From contig NZ_CP012996.1 in NCBI RefSeq assembly GCF_001412655.1, forward strand, positions 3,844,001 through 3,908,000: 64,000 nucleotides of DNA. Direction: 5' to 3'. Positions 63,522-64,000 of the stretch are shown here, in pieces. The DNA is from Pedobacter sp. PACM 27299. Its GTDB lineage: Bacteria; Bacteroidota; Bacteroidia; Sphingobacteriales; Sphingobacteriaceae. Each line of letters opens with the position of its first letter. The stretch's first letter is position 1. A program made the position numbers and the translations under genes. The notes below the pieces were generated by a model that was not told the origin of the DNA, did no database searches, and saw only the letters and a list, made by a program, of their open reading frames with translations.

Positions 63522-64000
63522 TTAGCTCAGCTCATCAACCACCAGACCGACCGATATTAAGAGCGGAAACAGGCCAAGATGAGTGCTTGCTCCCTGGTGG
63601 TTGACATCCATATCCAATACCTGTATAAACATTTCTTTCGCTGCTTCAGCAGCACCGAGGCCCAGAGCACCAAGACCAATCAAATAACAGCAATGGATGC
63701 GATTTTTTAAATTAAGATCCTGATCAAAAACCAGTAAATCCGGGAGTGATACCGCAAAGTAATCGATCTCAATCTCGTCATTCAGGTGAATTTCGCCAAA
63801 TTGGATAAAGCGTTCAAAAATCTCCTTTGCTTTGTTGGCCTCCCCAAGTTTTAACCAGGCCAATCCCTGGTAGAAGATTTTATCAGGCTGAGGGTCATTG
63901 TAAAATATTGCCTGCACCAGTTCTGTTGATCCAGAGGTGGCCTGCAAGAACTTTTGAGCCGCCTGTTCTTTCAGTCCCATTTCTTCGTACACACAGCCTT
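63522..64000 (-). CDS. TPR-repeat C-terminus of a DUF5107-type protein, cut by the window edge
   Basis: Partial gene: the 3' end is at 63522 and the frame remains open to the last base of the window (KAVYEEMGLKEQ is preceded by more coding sequence). The visible 159 residues contain tetratricopeptide-like helices (YNDPQPDKIFYQGLAWLKLG, AKEIFERFIQFGEIHL) typical of the C-terminus of Bacteroidota DUF5107 proteins, which are usually found with glycoside hydrolases. The neighbouring GH2 remnant fits such a locus. The N-terminal domain lies outside the window, so full identity is inferred. Confidence 0.65.
   Translation of the reverse strand, partial: GCVYEEMGLKEQAAQKFLQATSGSTELVQAIFYNDPQPDKIFYQGLAWLKLGEANKAKEIFERFIQFGEIHLNDEIEIDYFAVSLPDLLVFDQDLNLKNRIHCCYLIGLGALGLGAAEAAKEMFIQVLDMDVNHQGASTHLGLFPLLISVGLVVDELS

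Noticed and set aside
1..64000. tRNA, rRNA, riboswitch, prophage and insertion-sequence genes
   Set aside because: I scanned the intergenic regions for cloverleaf-like sequences, known riboswitch cores, transposase and integrase motifs and saw none I could defend; a computed search could still find small RNAs.

Overview
This 64 kb window looks like a chromosomal segment of a Bacteroidota bacterium of the family Sphingobacteriaceae, probably Pedobacter or a close relative. The evidence is two SusC/SusD outer-membrane uptake pairs, an ECF sigma/FecR signalling pair, a one-protein hybrid two-component regulator (HTCS), many PAS-type histidine kinases, Bacteroidota-only families (DUF6266, SusE, DUF5107-type TPR) and almost no Shine-Dalgarno sequences. 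I found no tRNA, rRNA, CRISPR array, transposase or prophage structural gene. The genus assignment is inference from gene content.

Layout. 0-9 kb: small membrane proteins, a 5'-truncated DUF6266 gene, a fold-III PLP (arginine-type) decarboxylase, a hybrid histidine kinase, exodeoxyribonuclease III, a MaoC hydratase, a decayed GAF/HisKA kinase and an O-methyltransferase. 9-20.3 kb: one minus-strand locus reading ECF sigma factor, FecR anti-sigma, STN-type SusC, SusD, TlpA-like thioredoxin and M16 zinc peptidase. This looks like a cell-surface-signalled import system, perhaps for peptides. 20.5-29.3 kb: kinases, an FAD monooxygenase, the BrnQ branched-chain amino acid carrier, an outer-membrane transporter-like protein, a DUF892 ferritin-like protein and a lone response regulator.

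29.6-45.5 kb: a polysaccharide utilisation locus. Its HTCS is divergent from SusC, SusD, SusE, GH53 endo-beta-1,4-galactanase, a GH-A clan (GH5/GH147-like) glycosidase and a GH2 beta-galactosidase. GH53 points to pectic beta-1,4-galactan as the substrate: GH53 would cut the chain at the surface, SusCD(E) would import the pieces, and GH2 with the GH-A enzyme would finish them in the periplasm. The gene order recalls the characterised Bacteroides thetaiotaomicron galactan locus, with an extra glycosidase inserted.

45.5-51.5 kb: accessory region. It has a cupin, a TetR regulator flanked by repeated TATAC-N6-GTATA inverted repeats, an SDR oxidoreductase whose natural start position reads ATA, an AT-rich patch with a start-less DUF3883 fragment and a GIY-YIG-like nuclease, and a striking GGGTTCG-rich structured intergenic element. 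51.5-58.3 kb: a cluster of PAS proteins and histidine kinases. 58.4-64 kb: a DUF2383/PA2169 helical-bundle protein, MgtC, a POTRA-less Omp85-type barrel, an aldo/keto reductase with an AraC regulator, a GH2 gene relic with an in-frame stop, and the 3' part of a TPR gene that runs off the window.

Two themes stand out: very dense sensory signalling (about ten histidine kinase, PAS or receiver proteins), and several genes caught decaying (DUF6266, GAF kinase, DUF3883, GH2 and possibly SDR).
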